Below, one piece after another: positions 51,861 through 61,565 of a DNA stretch of 64,000 nucleotides. The notes under the pieces were generated by a model. It saw only the letters and a program-made list of their open reading frames with translations. It was not told the DNA's origin and made no database searches. The stretch comes from Chryseobacterium cupriresistens (GTDB lineage Bacteria > Bacteroidota > Bacteroidia > Flavobacteriales > Weeksellaceae). Location: positions 620,001-684,000 of the forward strand of contig NZ_JBKKJT010000002.1 in the NCBI RefSeq assembly GCF_046614675.1, read 5' to 3'. The stretch's first letter is position 1. Every line of letters starts with the position of its first letter. Position numbers and translations under genes: made by a program.

Positions 51861-53206
51861 CTTTTTTTATAATATTATATATAATATTTCTTACTCTGGT
51901 ATTTTTCTTTTTTAGGAAGAATTACAGACTTTTTGGGTATGAAAAGTATGATTTTCTTTTACCCATAAATATTATATTGTTTTTTTCGGTATTGGCTACT
52001 CCCTATATGTTCTATATAGTGAAACATCCTGATATTATCTATACACCTGTTGATCCTGATAATTTAAATAACTTGCTGTTCAAGTATATTCTTTTGCATG
52101 TAGGCTGTATTATTTTTTTTATTGTAGGGACTGTATCTTTTCTGAAAAAAATGTTAAGTTCTTTGATTAGTAAGCTGGATATTATTACGGTGGGACAAAG
52201 TAAGAATTTGTTATTTTTATTAAGTATTATATTTTACTTACTTTCTGTTTATAACTTTAAATCCTTACAGCTTGACAATCTTTTTCAAATTTTTATCAAT
52301 AGAAATGAAAATATAAGTAAACTGGGATATATCTATTTCACTCAACAAATTATCGGATATTATATATTATATCTCTATCTTTTAAGAGACCGGTTAAACT
52401 TGGTACAAAAGATCAACCTGGGAGTGTTTTTTATTACCTTCCTGTTATCTTCCCTGCTTACCGGCGGACGTACTCAGATATTGTACATGCTTATATTCTG
52501 TTTTATTGTTATACAAATAAAAAAGCCAGCATCTATTAAACAATTCTTTAAGCCCAAGTACATCTTATTGATGGCACTTTTCTTCGGAGTAATGTATATC
52601 ATCCCAAAATTCAGAGGAACGGCAGCATGGAATAATGAAGGATTGGTATCTGTGATGACAACTAAAGATGAAAACTCTTATCAGTCTTATCAGTTGCTTT
52701 CTGATATGAGTGGACTGGATAGGTATTTATTTATCATAGATATGTTTGACAGACATGGCTTCTGGTATGGAGAAGGATATGTAGATGTAGTAAAAATTTT
52801 ACTGCATCCCATTATAAGAAGCGATGTAAGTAAGCTACCAAAAGGAGATGATGGCCTTTACCTGGCAGTAATGTCAAACGAAAAACGGTTTATTGATAAA
52901 CCTTACCGTGTAGATGATGATTATATGACTTCCTTTCCTGTAGGTAATTATGCAGCCTATATGAACTTTGGAATTATAGGACTGTTATTGGCTTACTTTC
53001 TTCTTGGAGGAATTGCCAATACTCTCTATCAGGGATGTAAGAAAGGACGATTTAAATATATTTATTTTTATACACTCTTTATTTCGGGATCTGTTGCCTT
53101 TTCGAATATTGGTCTCCTTAATATTATTATTAACTCTATTACCCTGGTAATTGTATTTGTTATTATCAGAATTTTTAGCCCGGGTAATATAAAACTACAA
53201 AGATGA
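51857..53206 (+). CDS. wzy: O-antigen polymerase, Wzy family
   Basis: A 449-residue integral membrane protein with about 10-12 helices and a large hydrophilic loop (residues about 255-355, with GTAAWNNEGL and SGLDRYLFIID), the usual Wzy layout. It would polymerise flipped repeat units in the periplasm. Both its ends overlap neighbouring genes by four bases. Confidence 0.82.
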   Translation: MTFFIILYIIFLTLVFFFFRKNYRLFGYEKYDFLLPINIILFFSVLATPYMFYIVKHPDIIYTPVDPDNLNNLLFKYILLHVGCIIFFIVGTVSFLKKMLSSLISKLDIITVGQSKNLLFLLSIIFYLLSVYNFKSLQLDNLFQIFINRNENISKLGYIYFTQQIIGYYILYLYLLRDRLNLVQKINLGVFFITFLLSSLLTGGRTQILYMLIFCFIVIQIKKPASIKQFFKPKYILLMALFFGVMYIIPKFRGTAAWNNEGLVSVMTTKDENSYQSYQLLSDMSGLDRYLFIIDMFDRHGFWYGEGYVDVVKILLHPIIRSDVSKLPKGDDGLYLAVMSNEKRFIDKPYRVDDDYMTSFPVGNYAAYMNFGIIGLLLAYFLLGGIANTLYQGCKKGRFKYIYFYTLFISGSVAFSNIGLLNIIINSITLVIVFVIIRIFSPGNIKLQR

Positions 53207-54333
53207 AATTTGTTTTAATGGGAGTAAAATCCTCCCCTAAAAATATAAGTGGTCAGTCTATATGTTTTGATATGCTTTTGGACGAACTGAAAAAGCAAAT
53301 GATTCCGTTCAAGTATATCACAGTAAGCGTAGATACCGACAGTAATTTTCAGAAGGTACTGGAATATCTTACAGCCTGCATCAAACTGATTTACTTTTAT
53401 ATGAAGACAATGGGTAAATCAAAGATTATCTACATTGCAGTTGCACAGTCCAGACTGGGCTTTTACAGAGATTTTATGTTTGTCTGGATTTCTGCATTAT
53501 TCGGAAAGAAAATCGTAGCCCACCTGCATGGAGGCAATTTTAAAACATTCTATCTTGAACAGTCTCCTTTCCTTCAGAAAATAATTAAAAAAACATACGA
53601 CCAATGTGACTGTATTATTGTTTTGTCCAGAGTATATACTGATCTTTTTGATTTTGTAGATAACTATAAAGAAAAAGTAAAGGTAGTTCCTAATGGAATT
53701 CCGGAATTTGATAACGACGAGTCAATAGAAAAAAAATATAATCCGACCAGACCGGTGATCCTGTATCTTTCTAATCTTATTGAGAGTAAAGGCTATCTGG
53801 ATGTTTTGCATTCGTCCCTGATTCTTAAAGAAAAATATAATATTTCTCCACAAGTTTATTTCTGTGGAAACTTTTTAAGTAACTCGGATGATGTGACTTT
53901 TGACAGCGTTGAAAAAGCAAAAGATTACTTTCATAATTTTGTGAAAGAAAATAAGCTGGAAGACAATGTTGTCTATAAAGGGTTGGTTCAGGGTGAAGCC
54001 AAAGATCAGCTTTTAAAGAATGCTGACTTTTTGACTCTACCCACCAATTATAATGCAGAAGGGCAGCCTATATCTCTGATAGAAGGATTAAAGAATGGCT
54101 GTGTGCTGATTACAACCCAATACAGAGACATTCAGTATATGAATCTGGATAAAGAAACAGGTTTTTTTGTAAATTATAACGATCCTGAGGCTATTGCAGA
54201 AATGATCAGTAACGTGAATGAACAAGACTTTAAAAGAATGAGTCTGAATGCTCAGAAACATTTTAAGAACAGCTATTCTTTTATCAGTCATTATAATAAT
54301 ATAATAAAAATTTTCCATGAATATTCAAAATAA
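53203..54333 (+). CDS. Glycosyltransferase family 4-type
   Basis: A 376-residue GT-B glycosyltransferase, with the N-terminal FVLMGVKSSPKNISGQS, an IVAHLHGGNF loop, VVPNGIPEF and ILYLSNLIESKGYLDVLHS, and a C-terminal EGQPISLIEGLKNGCVLITT nucleotide-sugar motif. Donor and acceptor are unknown. Its final 17 bases overlap capE. Confidence 0.9.
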   Translation: MKFVLMGVKSSPKNISGQSICFDMLLDELKKQMIPFKYITVSVDTDSNFQKVLEYLTACIKLIYFYMKTMGKSKIIYIAVAQSRLGFYRDFMFVWISALFGKKIVAHLHGGNFKTFYLEQSPFLQKIIKKTYDQCDCIIVLSRVYTDLFDFVDNYKEKVKVVPNGIPEFDNDESIEKKYNPTRPVILYLSNLIESKGYLDVLHSSLILKEKYNISPQVYFCGNFLSNSDDVTFDSVEKAKDYFHNFVKENKLEDNVVYKGLVQGEAKDQLLKNADFLTLPTNYNAEGQPISLIEGLKNGCVLITTQYRDIQYMNLDKETGFFVNYNDPEAIAEMISNVNEQDFKRMSLNAQKHFKNSYSFISHYNNIIKIFHEYSK

Positions 54334-55351
54334 AGTATTACTAATTACTGGAGGAACAGGTTCTTTCGGAACAGCCGTTCTAAGAAAATTTATCAATACC
54401 GATCATTTTAAAGAAATCCGTATTTTTTCCCGTGATGAGAAGAAGCAGGATGATATGAGAAATCAATTTAAAAATGATAAACTGAAATTTTATATCGGAG
54501 ATGTAAGAGATTACAGAAGTATTGAACAGGCTATGAGAGGAGTAGACTATGTTTTTCATGCTGCAGCCTTGAAGCAGGTACCTTCGTGTGAGTTTTTCCC
54601 GATGCAGGCATTAAAAACCAATGTAGAAGGAACACAGAATGTAATTGATGCAGCTGAAGCAAATCATGTTCAGAAAATGATTTGTTTGAGTACGGATAAG
54701 GCAGCTTATCCTATCAATGCTATGGGTATTTCCAAAGCAATGATGGAAAAAGTAGTAGTAGCAGCTTCCAGAAATTTGAAAAATACAACAGTTTGTCTTA
54801 CGAGATACGGAAACGTTATGGCATCCAGAGGTTCTGTGATTCCATTATTTGTTAAACAGATTAAAAACGGTGAACCTATTACTATTACAGATCCAAAGAT
54901 GACGAGATTTTTAATGTCATTGGAGGAAGCTGTCGAACTTGTTTTATTTGCTTTTGAAAATGGAAATACTGGAGACCTATTTGTCAATAAAGCACCGGCA
55001 GGAACTATCGGTGATCTGGCTCAGGCTCTTAAAGAATTGTTTAAAGCAGACAGTCCGATAAAAGTAATTGGAACAAGACATGGGGAAAAGCTTTATGAAA
55101 CTCTTTGTACACGTGAAGAAATGCTGAAGGCAGAAGATATGGGAGATTTCTACAGAATTCCTGCAGATAACAGAGATCTTAATTATGATAAGTATTTTTC
55201 AGAAGGTATGAAAGACATTTCAAAAATAGAAGATTATCATTCTCATAATACGAAGCAGCAGGATGTTGAAGGAATGAAAAAACTTCTTTTGAAGCTTCCT
55301 TTGATCAGAAAAGAAGTATTAGGAGAAGATGTAATGCAATATCCGGACTAA
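54317..55351 (+). CDS. capE: UDP-GlcNAc 4,6-dehydratase/5-epimerase, CapE/FnlA type
   Basis: A 344-residue soluble SDR with LLITGGTGSFGTAVL (residues 8-22), HAAALKQVPSCEFFP and the active-site CLSTDKAAYPINAMGISK, where the usual Tyr is replaced by Met as in this family. It turns UDP-GlcNAc into the 5-inverted 4-keto-6-deoxy sugar, the first step to UDP-L-FucNAc. capF and capG follow after a cupin gene and a polymerase-like gene. Confidence 0.92.
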   Translation: MNIQNKVLLITGGTGSFGTAVLRKFINTDHFKEIRIFSRDEKKQDDMRNQFKNDKLKFYIGDVRDYRSIEQAMRGVDYVFHAAALKQVPSCEFFPMQALKTNVEGTQNVIDAAEANHVQKMICLSTDKAAYPINAMGISKAMMEKVVVAASRNLKNTTVCLTRYGNVMASRGSVIPLFVKQIKNGEPITITDPKMTRFLMSLEEAVELVLFAFENGNTGDLFVNKAPAGTIGDLAQALKELFKADSPIKVIGTRHGEKLYETLCTREEMLKAEDMGDFYRIPADNRDLNYDKYFSEGMKDISKIEDYHSHNTKQQDVEGMKKLLLKLPLIRKEVLGEDVMQYPD

Positions 55352-55354
55352 AAA

Positions 55355-55777
55355 ATGAATAATCCGGAAATTATTGAGGGTGGAAAATATGCTGATGAAA
55401 GAGGAAATCTGTTTTTCAATAATAATTATAATGCTTCTGCAATAAAAAGAATATATTGCATTGAGAATAGTAATATCGATTATATAAGAGGATGGGCCGG
55501 ACATAAGACAGAACAACGTTGGTTTACAGCCATCCAGGGAGCTTTTATGATTAAATTGGTAAAAATTGATCACTGGGGTGAACCCTCAAAAGATCTTCAG
55601 ATTCTTACTTTTGAGTTGAATGACGAAAAATTGGATGTACTTCATATGCCGGCAGGGTATGCCTCTGCAATTCAGGCAAAAGAAAAGGGATCGAAACTTT
55701 TAGTAATGGTAAATTATTCTTTAGGTGAAATTGATGATGACCATCGTTTCCCTCTGGATTATTTTGAAAATATGTAA
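55355..55777 (+). CDS. WxcM/FdtA-like cupin protein
   Basis: A 140-residue double-stranded beta-helix protein with ADERGNLFF near residue 13, a histidine in RGWAGHKTEQRWF (near residue 50) and LHMPAGYASAIQA. Such proteins include sugar 3,4-ketoisomerases (FdtA) and WxcM-like sugar epimerases; which applies is not clear. It is placed between capE and capF, suggesting action on the keto-sugar of this pathway. Its stop overlaps the capF start by one base. Confidence 0.78.
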   Translation: MNNPEIIEGGKYADERGNLFFNNNYNASAIKRIYCIENSNIDYIRGWAGHKTEQRWFTAIQGAFMIKLVKIDHWGEPSKDLQILTFELNDEKLDVLHMPAGYASAIQAKEKGSKLLVMVNYSLGEIDDDHRFPLDYFENM

Positions 55778-56898
55778 TGATGATAAAAATAGGAATAACC
55801 GGACAAAACGGTTTTGTAGGATCACATCTGTACAATACACTGGGGCTAAAGCCTGAGCGGTATAAAAGGATTGAGTTTGACAGATCTTTTTTTGATCATC
55901 CGGATCAGCTGGATGCATTTGCAAAACAATGTGATGTCATTGTACATCTTGCAGCAATGAATCGTCATCCGGATCCTGAAGTGATTTTCAGTAACAATAT
56001 TGAACTCGTAAGGAAATTAATAGATTCTTTGGAACGAACAGAATCAAAGGCTCATGTTTTATTTTCATCATCTTCTCAGGAAGAAAGAGATAATCTATAT
56101 GGAAAATCGAAAAAAGAAGGAAGAATGCTTTTGGCAGACTGGGCAAAAAAAGCTGGCGGAAAATTTACAGGAATGATTATTCCTAATGTTTTCGGACCTT
56201 TTGGAAAGCCAAACTATAACTCTTTCGTTGCCACCTTCTGTTACAAGCTTACACATGGTGAAACCCCTGTTATTGATAATGACGGCGAAGTGAAGCTAAT
56301 CTACGTAGGAGAGCTCGTACAGGAAATCATCGGCCAGATAGAAGCGTCAGATTCCAAAGAGTTTTACGAAGTAGAGCATACTTCAGTAAATAAAGTCTCT
56401 GAAGTATTGTTAAAACTTGAAAATTATAAAAAATTATATTTTGATAATGGTGAGGTTCCACAGCTTACATCAGCTTTTGATCTGAACTTGTTTAATACTT
56501 TCCGTTGTTATTTTGATATTAAAAACCATTATCCTGTCAAATTCACACAACATACAGATCCGAGAGGAGCTTTTGTAGAGGTGATCAGACTTGGAATAGG
56601 CGGTCAGTGTTCATTCTCTACAACAGTTCCCGGAATTACGAGAGGAGACCATTTTCATACCAGAAAAATTGAAAGGTTCGCAGTAATAAAAGGAGAAGCA
56701 CTTATCCAGTTGCGAAAAATTGATACTGATGAAATTTTCGATTTTTATCTGAAAGGGGATGAGCCCGCTTATGTAGATATGCCTATCTGGTATACCCATA
56801 ATATTAAGAATATAGGAAATGAAGATCTTTATACCATTTTTTGGATTAACGAAGCATTCAACCCGGAAGATCCTGATACATATTTCGTAAAAGTATAA
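55777..56898 (+). CDS. capF: CapF-type epimerase/reductase with cupin domain
   Basis: A 373-residue bifunctional protein. The N-terminal SDR domain (GITGQNGFVGSHLY, residues 5-18, active-site YGKSKKEG) is the reductase, and the C-terminal cupin from about residue 245 (HTDPRGAFVEV, RGDHFHTRKIE with metal-ligand His) is the C3 epimerase, as in S. aureus CapF. It makes the UDP-L-6-deoxy-talose intermediate for UDP-L-FucNAc. Confidence 0.92.
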   Translation: MMIKIGITGQNGFVGSHLYNTLGLKPERYKRIEFDRSFFDHPDQLDAFAKQCDVIVHLAAMNRHPDPEVIFSNNIELVRKLIDSLERTESKAHVLFSSSSQEERDNLYGKSKKEGRMLLADWAKKAGGKFTGMIIPNVFGPFGKPNYNSFVATFCYKLTHGETPVIDNDGEVKLIYVGELVQEIIGQIEASDSKEFYEVEHTSVNKVSEVLLKLENYKKLYFDNGEVPQLTSAFDLNLFNTFRCYFDIKNHYPVKFTQHTDPRGAFVEVIRLGIGGQCSFSTTVPGITRGDHFHTRKIERFAVIKGEALIQLRKIDTDEIFDFYLKGDEPAYVDMPIWYTHNIKNIGNEDLYTIFWINEAFNPEDPDTYFVKV

Positions 56899-56901
56899 TC
56901 A

Positions 56902-57975
56902 ATGTATACACCGGTTGCTTTTTCAATTGTATTCTATCTGTTTACATCATTGCTGGTCACAGCAGTTGTGATAGATAGTTATTCAAAAAAACGGTTACTC
57001 AGTATAGATGGAAATACAGGCTATTTCTATCTTATTCCTCTGTTTTTAGTTATCCTTATTGGTTTCAGACCCGTAGGTATCACTGGTTTCACAGACTCCG
57101 AAATGTATAGGGAATTCTTTGATATAGCACGTGTAGAAGGTATTTCGCCCATGCCGAATAAGGATTTGTTTTTCGGGTATTTTATTTTGTTTACCTCTTA
57201 TATTACCAATGAGAGAGGTTTTTTTATCTTATGTGGTTTAGTATCGGTAGCACTGTTGGTATTGGTATCAAAACATATTTCTAAAAAGCACTGGATATTA
57301 TTTTTTATCTGTCATACAGCTTCCCTTTATTACTGGAATTATAATGTATATGGTATCAGACAGGGGATGGCATCCGTCATGTTTTTATATGGGGTTTTTA
57401 TTAAAAACAAATGGTGGAAGTCTTTACTCATGTTACTAGCATTTGGATCTCATTTTTCTTTGGGACTTCCGGTATTGGTATATATCTTCTCAGGACTGAT
57501 AAGCAAAGTTGATAGAAAATTCTATTGGATTTGGGGATTGGCAATTCCTGCTTCTTATTTTTTTGGAATTGAAATTGAACATACTGTTGCCAACTTAATC
57601 CCGGATGAAAGAGCACAATATTTTATAGAAAATATTGATGAGCAGGTATTCCGTTGGGATCTGATTGCCTATAGTTCGGTTATCATGGCAATTTCTTATT
57701 ATTTTATATTCATTGAAAAGATAAAAGATGTCACTTATCATAGGATAGTGAATGTTTTTATTTTTACAAATACTATATTTTTATTTTTGGTAAGAGTAAA
57801 TCACGCTCATAGATTTGCCTATTTATCCTGGTTTTTAGCTTCATTAATCATTTTTTATCCGTTTTTTATTAATAACGATGAAAAATTGAGAAACAAATAC
57901 AGGTTGTTCTCGCAAACTTTACTCGCGTTTTTTACCTTTGTAGTTCTCCATTTTATAAGAATAACTTTTTTATAA
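56902..57975 (+). CDS. EpsG family polymerase-like membrane protein
   Basis: A 357-residue integral membrane protein with about 10 helices and the EpsG pattern: ILIGFRPVGITGFTDSEMYREFF in the first loop and YYWNYNVYGIRQGMASVMFLYGVF in the middle. EpsG-like proteins act as polysaccharide polymerases. It lies between capF and capG and is the second polymerase-like gene of the locus besides wzy. Confidence 0.85.
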   Translation: MYTPVAFSIVFYLFTSLLVTAVVIDSYSKKRLLSIDGNTGYFYLIPLFLVILIGFRPVGITGFTDSEMYREFFDIARVEGISPMPNKDLFFGYFILFTSYITNERGFFILCGLVSVALLVLVSKHISKKHWILFFICHTASLYYWNYNVYGIRQGMASVMFLYGVFIKNKWWKSLLMLLAFGSHFSLGLPVLVYIFSGLISKVDRKFYWIWGLAIPASYFFGIEIEHTVANLIPDERAQYFIENIDEQVFRWDLIAYSSVIMAISYYFIFIEKIKDVTYHRIVNVFIFTNTIFLFLVRVNHAHRFAYLSWFLASLIIFYPFFINNDEKLRNKYRLFSQTLLAFFTFVVLHFIRITFL

Positions 57976-57979
57976 CCAT

Positions 57980-59116
57980 ATGATGAAATTAAAAGTAATG
58001 ACAGTCGTGGGCACACGGCCGGAAATCATTAGATTATCAAGAGTGTTAACCGCTTTAGATACTTCTGAAGCAGTAGAACACATTGTAGTCCATACAGGAC
58101 AAAATTACGACTATGAACTTAACCAGATCTTTTTCGACGATTTAGGTTTAAGAAAACCTGACCATTTCCTGGAAGCAGCAGGAAAAACAGCTGCAGAAAC
58201 AATTGGAAATATTTTGGTTAAAATTGATCCGCTTCTCGAGGAAGTGAAGCCAGATGCGTTTTTAGTACTCGGAGATACAAACTCATGTTTATGTGCTATT
58301 CCTGCCAAAAAAAGACAGATTCCGATTTTCCACATGGAAGCCGGAAACAGGTGTTTTGATCAAAGAGTTCCCGAAGAAACCAACAGGAAAATTGTAGACC
58401 ACATTTCAGATATCAATTTAACATACTCTGATATTGCCAGAGAATACCTTTTGCGAGAAGGACTTCCTGCTGACAGAATCATTAAGACGGGATCCCCGAT
58501 GTACGAGGTTCTGAATCATTATCTTCCCAGAATTAAAAATTCCGATGTTCTTACTAGATTAAATCTTGAAGAAGGAAAGTATTTTGTAGTATCATCCCAT
58601 AGAGAAGAAAATATTAATTCAGATAAAAATTTCAGAGGACTCATCAACAGCCTTAATGCAATTGCAGAAGAATATCAATATCCAATCATTTTTTCAACTC
58701 ATCCCAGAACAAGAAATATGATTGATAAAATGCAGGTGCAGGTGAGATCTGAAATTCAGTTTCTAAAACCCCTTGGGTTCCATGATTACAATGCTCTTCA
58801 AATGAGAAGTTATGCTGTACTGTCGGATTCCGGTACTATTTCAGAAGAATCCTCAATCCTTAATTTCAGAGCGCTTAACATCAGAGAAGCACATGAAAGA
58901 CCTGAAGCTATGGAAGAAGCTTCTGTTATGATGGTGGGATTATCTCCTGAGAGAATTTTGCAGGGATTGGTACAGCTTAAGCAGCAGCAGACAGGAGAAA
59001 ATAGAAACTACAGACTTGTGGCAGATTATTCTATGCCCAATGTGTCAGAAAAAACGGTTAGAATTATTGTAAGCTATACCGATTACGTTAACAGAGTAGT
59101 CTGGAGTAAATTATGA
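57980..59116 (+). CDS. capG: UDP-N-acetyl-sugar 2-epimerase, CapG/FnlC type
   Basis: A 378-residue non-hydrolysing 2-epimerase. It has VVGTRPEIIRLSRVL near residue 9, HTGQNYDYELNQIFF, GDTNSCLCAIPAKKR, HMEAGNRCFDQRVPEETNRK and SDSGTISEESSIL. The GNRCFDQRVPEE block and the linkage to capE and capF mark it as the UDP-2-acetamido-2,6-dideoxy-L-talose 2-epimerase producing UDP-L-FucNAc, rather than WecB. Overlaps the next gene by four bases. Confidence 0.92.
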   Translation: MMKLKVMTVVGTRPEIIRLSRVLTALDTSEAVEHIVVHTGQNYDYELNQIFFDDLGLRKPDHFLEAAGKTAAETIGNILVKIDPLLEEVKPDAFLVLGDTNSCLCAIPAKKRQIPIFHMEAGNRCFDQRVPEETNRKIVDHISDINLTYSDIAREYLLREGLPADRIIKTGSPMYEVLNHYLPRIKNSDVLTRLNLEEGKYFVVSSHREENINSDKNFRGLINSLNAIAEEYQYPIIFSTHPRTRNMIDKMQVQVRSEIQFLKPLGFHDYNALQMRSYAVLSDSGTISEESSILNFRALNIREAHERPEAMEEASVMMVGLSPERILQGLVQLKQQQTGENRNYRLVADYSMPNVSEKTVRIIVSYTDYVNRVVWSKL

Positions 59117-60318
59117 ATATAATGTTTCTTACCTTAGTGAAGATAAATACCTTAAAAGAACGTGGTATTTATCAAGATTTAATGCGGGAATTTTCCCAGC
59201 ATGGGCATTACCTGTATATAGTTTCCCCTGTTGAAAGATGCGAAAATCAAAAAACTAATGTGAAAAAAGAAGGGAATACTGTTTTTCTGAATGTAAAGAC
59301 ACTTAATATCCAGAAAACGAACTTTATTGAAAAGGGAATTTCTACCTTAACAATCGATAAACTATTTCTGAGAGCCATCAATAAACACTTGCCAGAAGTA
59401 AAATTTGATCTGATTATTTATGCCACGCCTCCTATTACTTTTACAAACCTTATTAAATATATCAAAAAAAGAGATCAGGCTAAAACATATCTGCTCCTAA
59501 AGGATATCTTCCCCCAGAATGCTGTTGATATGCAGCTGATGTCTAAGAAAGGATTACTATACAACTACTTTAGAAATAAAGAAAAAGAATTATATTTGAT
59601 TTCAGATAAAATTGGGTGTATGTCTGATGCCAATCTAAAATTTGTGATGGAGCATAATCCTTTTATTCCCAAAGAAAAACTGGAGGTAAATCCAAATGCT
59701 ATTGAGCTCTTACCTATAAATAAAGAAATGAGTTACCAATATAAAGAAATTCATGCTAAGTATGGCATCCCTGAAAATAGGAAAATCTTTATTTATGGTG
59801 GGAATTTGGGAAAACCTCAGGGAATTGATTTTGTGATAGAAACCTTAAAAACTAAATCAGAAGATGACAGATTATTTTTTGTGATAGTGGGCTCAGGAAC
59901 AGAATTTGGCAAAATGAGGAAGTGGTTTGATACTTTCCGCCCCAAAAATGCTTTGCTTTTGTCTGCTATTCCAAAAACTGAGTATGACCTGCTGGTACAG
60001 TCCTGTGATGTCGGGTTGATCTTTCTGCATAAAGATTTCACCATCCCGAATTATCCATCTCGTTTACTCTCATATCTTGAGTTCAGATTGCCGGTCCTTA
60101 CAGCTACAGACTCTTCTACAGATATCGGAACAGATGTAGTTAAGAATAATTGTGGCATAGCCGTGCATTCGGCAAATCTTCAGGAGATGATAAAAGCAAT
60201 AGATAAATTTGTAGAAATGGACAGTAATGATTTTGAAGAAATGAGAGAAAACAGCAGAAAATTCCTGGAAAGAGAATTTTTGGTACAACAATCTTATGAT
60301 AAAATTATTAACGCTTAA
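59113..60318 (+). CDS. Glycosyltransferase, WbuB-like L-FucNAc transferase
   Basis: A 401-residue GT-B glycosyltransferase. It directly follows capG and resembles the WbuB group: FLTLVKINTLKERGIYQDL, ATPPITFTNLIKYIK, LKDIFPQNAVDM, IFIYGGNLGKPQGIDFV and the NYPSRLLSYLEFRLPVL segment. WbuB-like enzymes add L-FucNAc in E. coli and P. aeruginosa O-antigens, which agrees with the upstream UDP-L-FucNAc genes. Confidence 0.82.
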   Translation: MNIMFLTLVKINTLKERGIYQDLMREFSQHGHYLYIVSPVERCENQKTNVKKEGNTVFLNVKTLNIQKTNFIEKGISTLTIDKLFLRAINKHLPEVKFDLIIYATPPITFTNLIKYIKKRDQAKTYLLLKDIFPQNAVDMQLMSKKGLLYNYFRNKEKELYLISDKIGCMSDANLKFVMEHNPFIPKEKLEVNPNAIELLPINKEMSYQYKEIHAKYGIPENRKIFIYGGNLGKPQGIDFVIETLKTKSEDDRLFFVIVGSGTEFGKMRKWFDTFRPKNALLLSAIPKTEYDLLVQSCDVGLIFLHKDFTIPNYPSRLLSYLEFRLPVLTATDSSTDIGTDVVKNNCGIAVHSANLQEMIKAIDKFVEMDSNDFEEMRENSRKFLEREFLVQQSYDKIINA

Positions 60319-60339
60319 AAATAAAGAGAAAAGAAAAAG

Positions 60340-60942
60340 ATGTATCGTGTTTTTGTAAAAAGAGTTTTTGATTTTATATTAGCCTTAACCGGTTTGCTTA
60401 TAATAAGTCCTGTGTTTATTGTTTTTTTTATTGCTTTGGCCATCGCAAATGAATGGAAACCTTTTTTCTTTCAGAAAAGACCTGGCAAAAACGGTAAAAT
60501 TTTTACCATTATAAAATTCAAAACAATGAATGACAAAACAGACTCTGAAGGTAATCTATTGCCAGATGCAGAGAGACTTACGGCAGTGGGATCGTTTGTC
60601 CGTAAAACATCTATAGATGAAATTCCTCAACTGATTAATGTTTTGAAAGGAGATATGGCATTAATAGGGCCAAGACCGTTACTGGTACAATATCTGCCGC
60701 TTTATAATGATCATCAGGCAAGAAGACATGAAGTAAGACCGGGAATTACCGGCTGGGCACAGATTAACGGTAGAAATGCTATTTCTTGGGAAGAAAAGTT
60801 TAATTTAGATGTCTGGTATGTGGATCATGTATCCTTTATCCTGGATCTGAAAATAATATTTCTTACTATAAAGAAAGTTTTTATAAAAGAAGGTATTTCA
60901 GCCGATGGACACGTTACCATAGAACCATTTCAAGGAAATTAA
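60340..60942 (+). CDS. pglC: Phosphoglycosyl transferase, PglC type
   Basis: A 200-residue monotopic transferase that moves a sugar-1-phosphate to undecaprenyl phosphate. It has an N-terminal re-entrant helix (KRVFDFILALTGLLIISPV), the IIKFKTMND motif, the catalytic Asp-Glu dyad in TSIDEIPQLINVLKGDM, GPRPLLVQYLPLY and RPGITGWAQINGRNAISWE. The tail GHVTIEPFQGN closely matches that of Campylobacter PglC, which uses UDP-diacetylbacillosamine. It is followed by pglD and pglE. Confidence 0.92.
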   Translation: MYRVFVKRVFDFILALTGLLIISPVFIVFFIALAIANEWKPFFFQKRPGKNGKIFTIIKFKTMNDKTDSEGNLLPDAERLTAVGSFVRKTSIDEIPQLINVLKGDMALIGPRPLLVQYLPLYNDHQARRHEVRPGITGWAQINGRNAISWEEKFNLDVWYVDHVSFILDLKIIFLTIKKVFIKEGISADGHVTIEPFQGN

Positions 60943-60951
60943 TTAATAGCT

Positions 60952-61545
60952 ATGTATTTATTTGGAGCAAGCGGACATGGAAAGGTAATTGCAGATATTG
61001 CTGCTGCTAATGACATAAAAATTAAGGCATTTATAGATCAGGATGTCACTAAAAAGGAATGCTATGGATCTCCGGTTTTGAATAATTTACCGGATGATAA
61101 AGAAAAACTGATTATTTCAATTGGCAACAATCTGATCCGTAAGAAAATCGCAGAACAGATTAATCATAAAATTGGCACTTTAATACATCCCAAAACAATC
61201 ATTTCAGGTTCTGTGAAAATAGAAGAAGGAACAGTAATCATGGGAGGCGTGGTAATTAATGCAGATACGGCCATTGGAAAACATTGTATCATCAATACCA
61301 ATGCATCTGTAGATCATGATTGTGTGATTGAAGATTTTGTTCATATTTCTCCCAACTCAGCACTTGCCGGAGGAGTGGAAGTAGGTGAAGGCTCTCAGAT
61401 TGGAATAGGAGCTTCTGTAATCCAGGGAATCAAAATAGGAAAATGGTGTGTAATTGGTGCCGGTGCAGTCATCATTACCGATGTTCCCGATTACTCAGTT
61501 ATTGTGGGAAATCCGGGGAGAATTATCAAGAAAAATATTATATAA
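60952..61545 (+). CDS. pglD: UDP-N-acetylbacillosamine N-acetyltransferase, PglD type
   Basis: A 197-residue acetyltransferase with the N-terminal LFGASGHGKVIADIA (residues 3-17), ISIGNNLIRKKIAEQI and a left-handed beta-helix C-terminal half (NADTAIGKHCIINTNASVDHD, with His as the general base, and PNSALAGGVEVG). This is the final step to UDP-diacetylbacillosamine. Starts nine bases after pglC. Confidence 0.9.
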   Translation: MYLFGASGHGKVIADIAAANDIKIKAFIDQDVTKKECYGSPVLNNLPDDKEKLIISIGNNLIRKKIAEQINHKIGTLIHPKTIISGSVKIEEGTVIMGGVVINADTAIGKHCIINTNASVDHDCVIEDFVHISPNSALAGGVEVGEGSQIGIGASVIQGIKIGKWCVIGAGAVIITDVPDYSVIVGNPGRIIKKNII

Positions 61546-61565
61546 ACAAGTTACTAATCAAAAAT

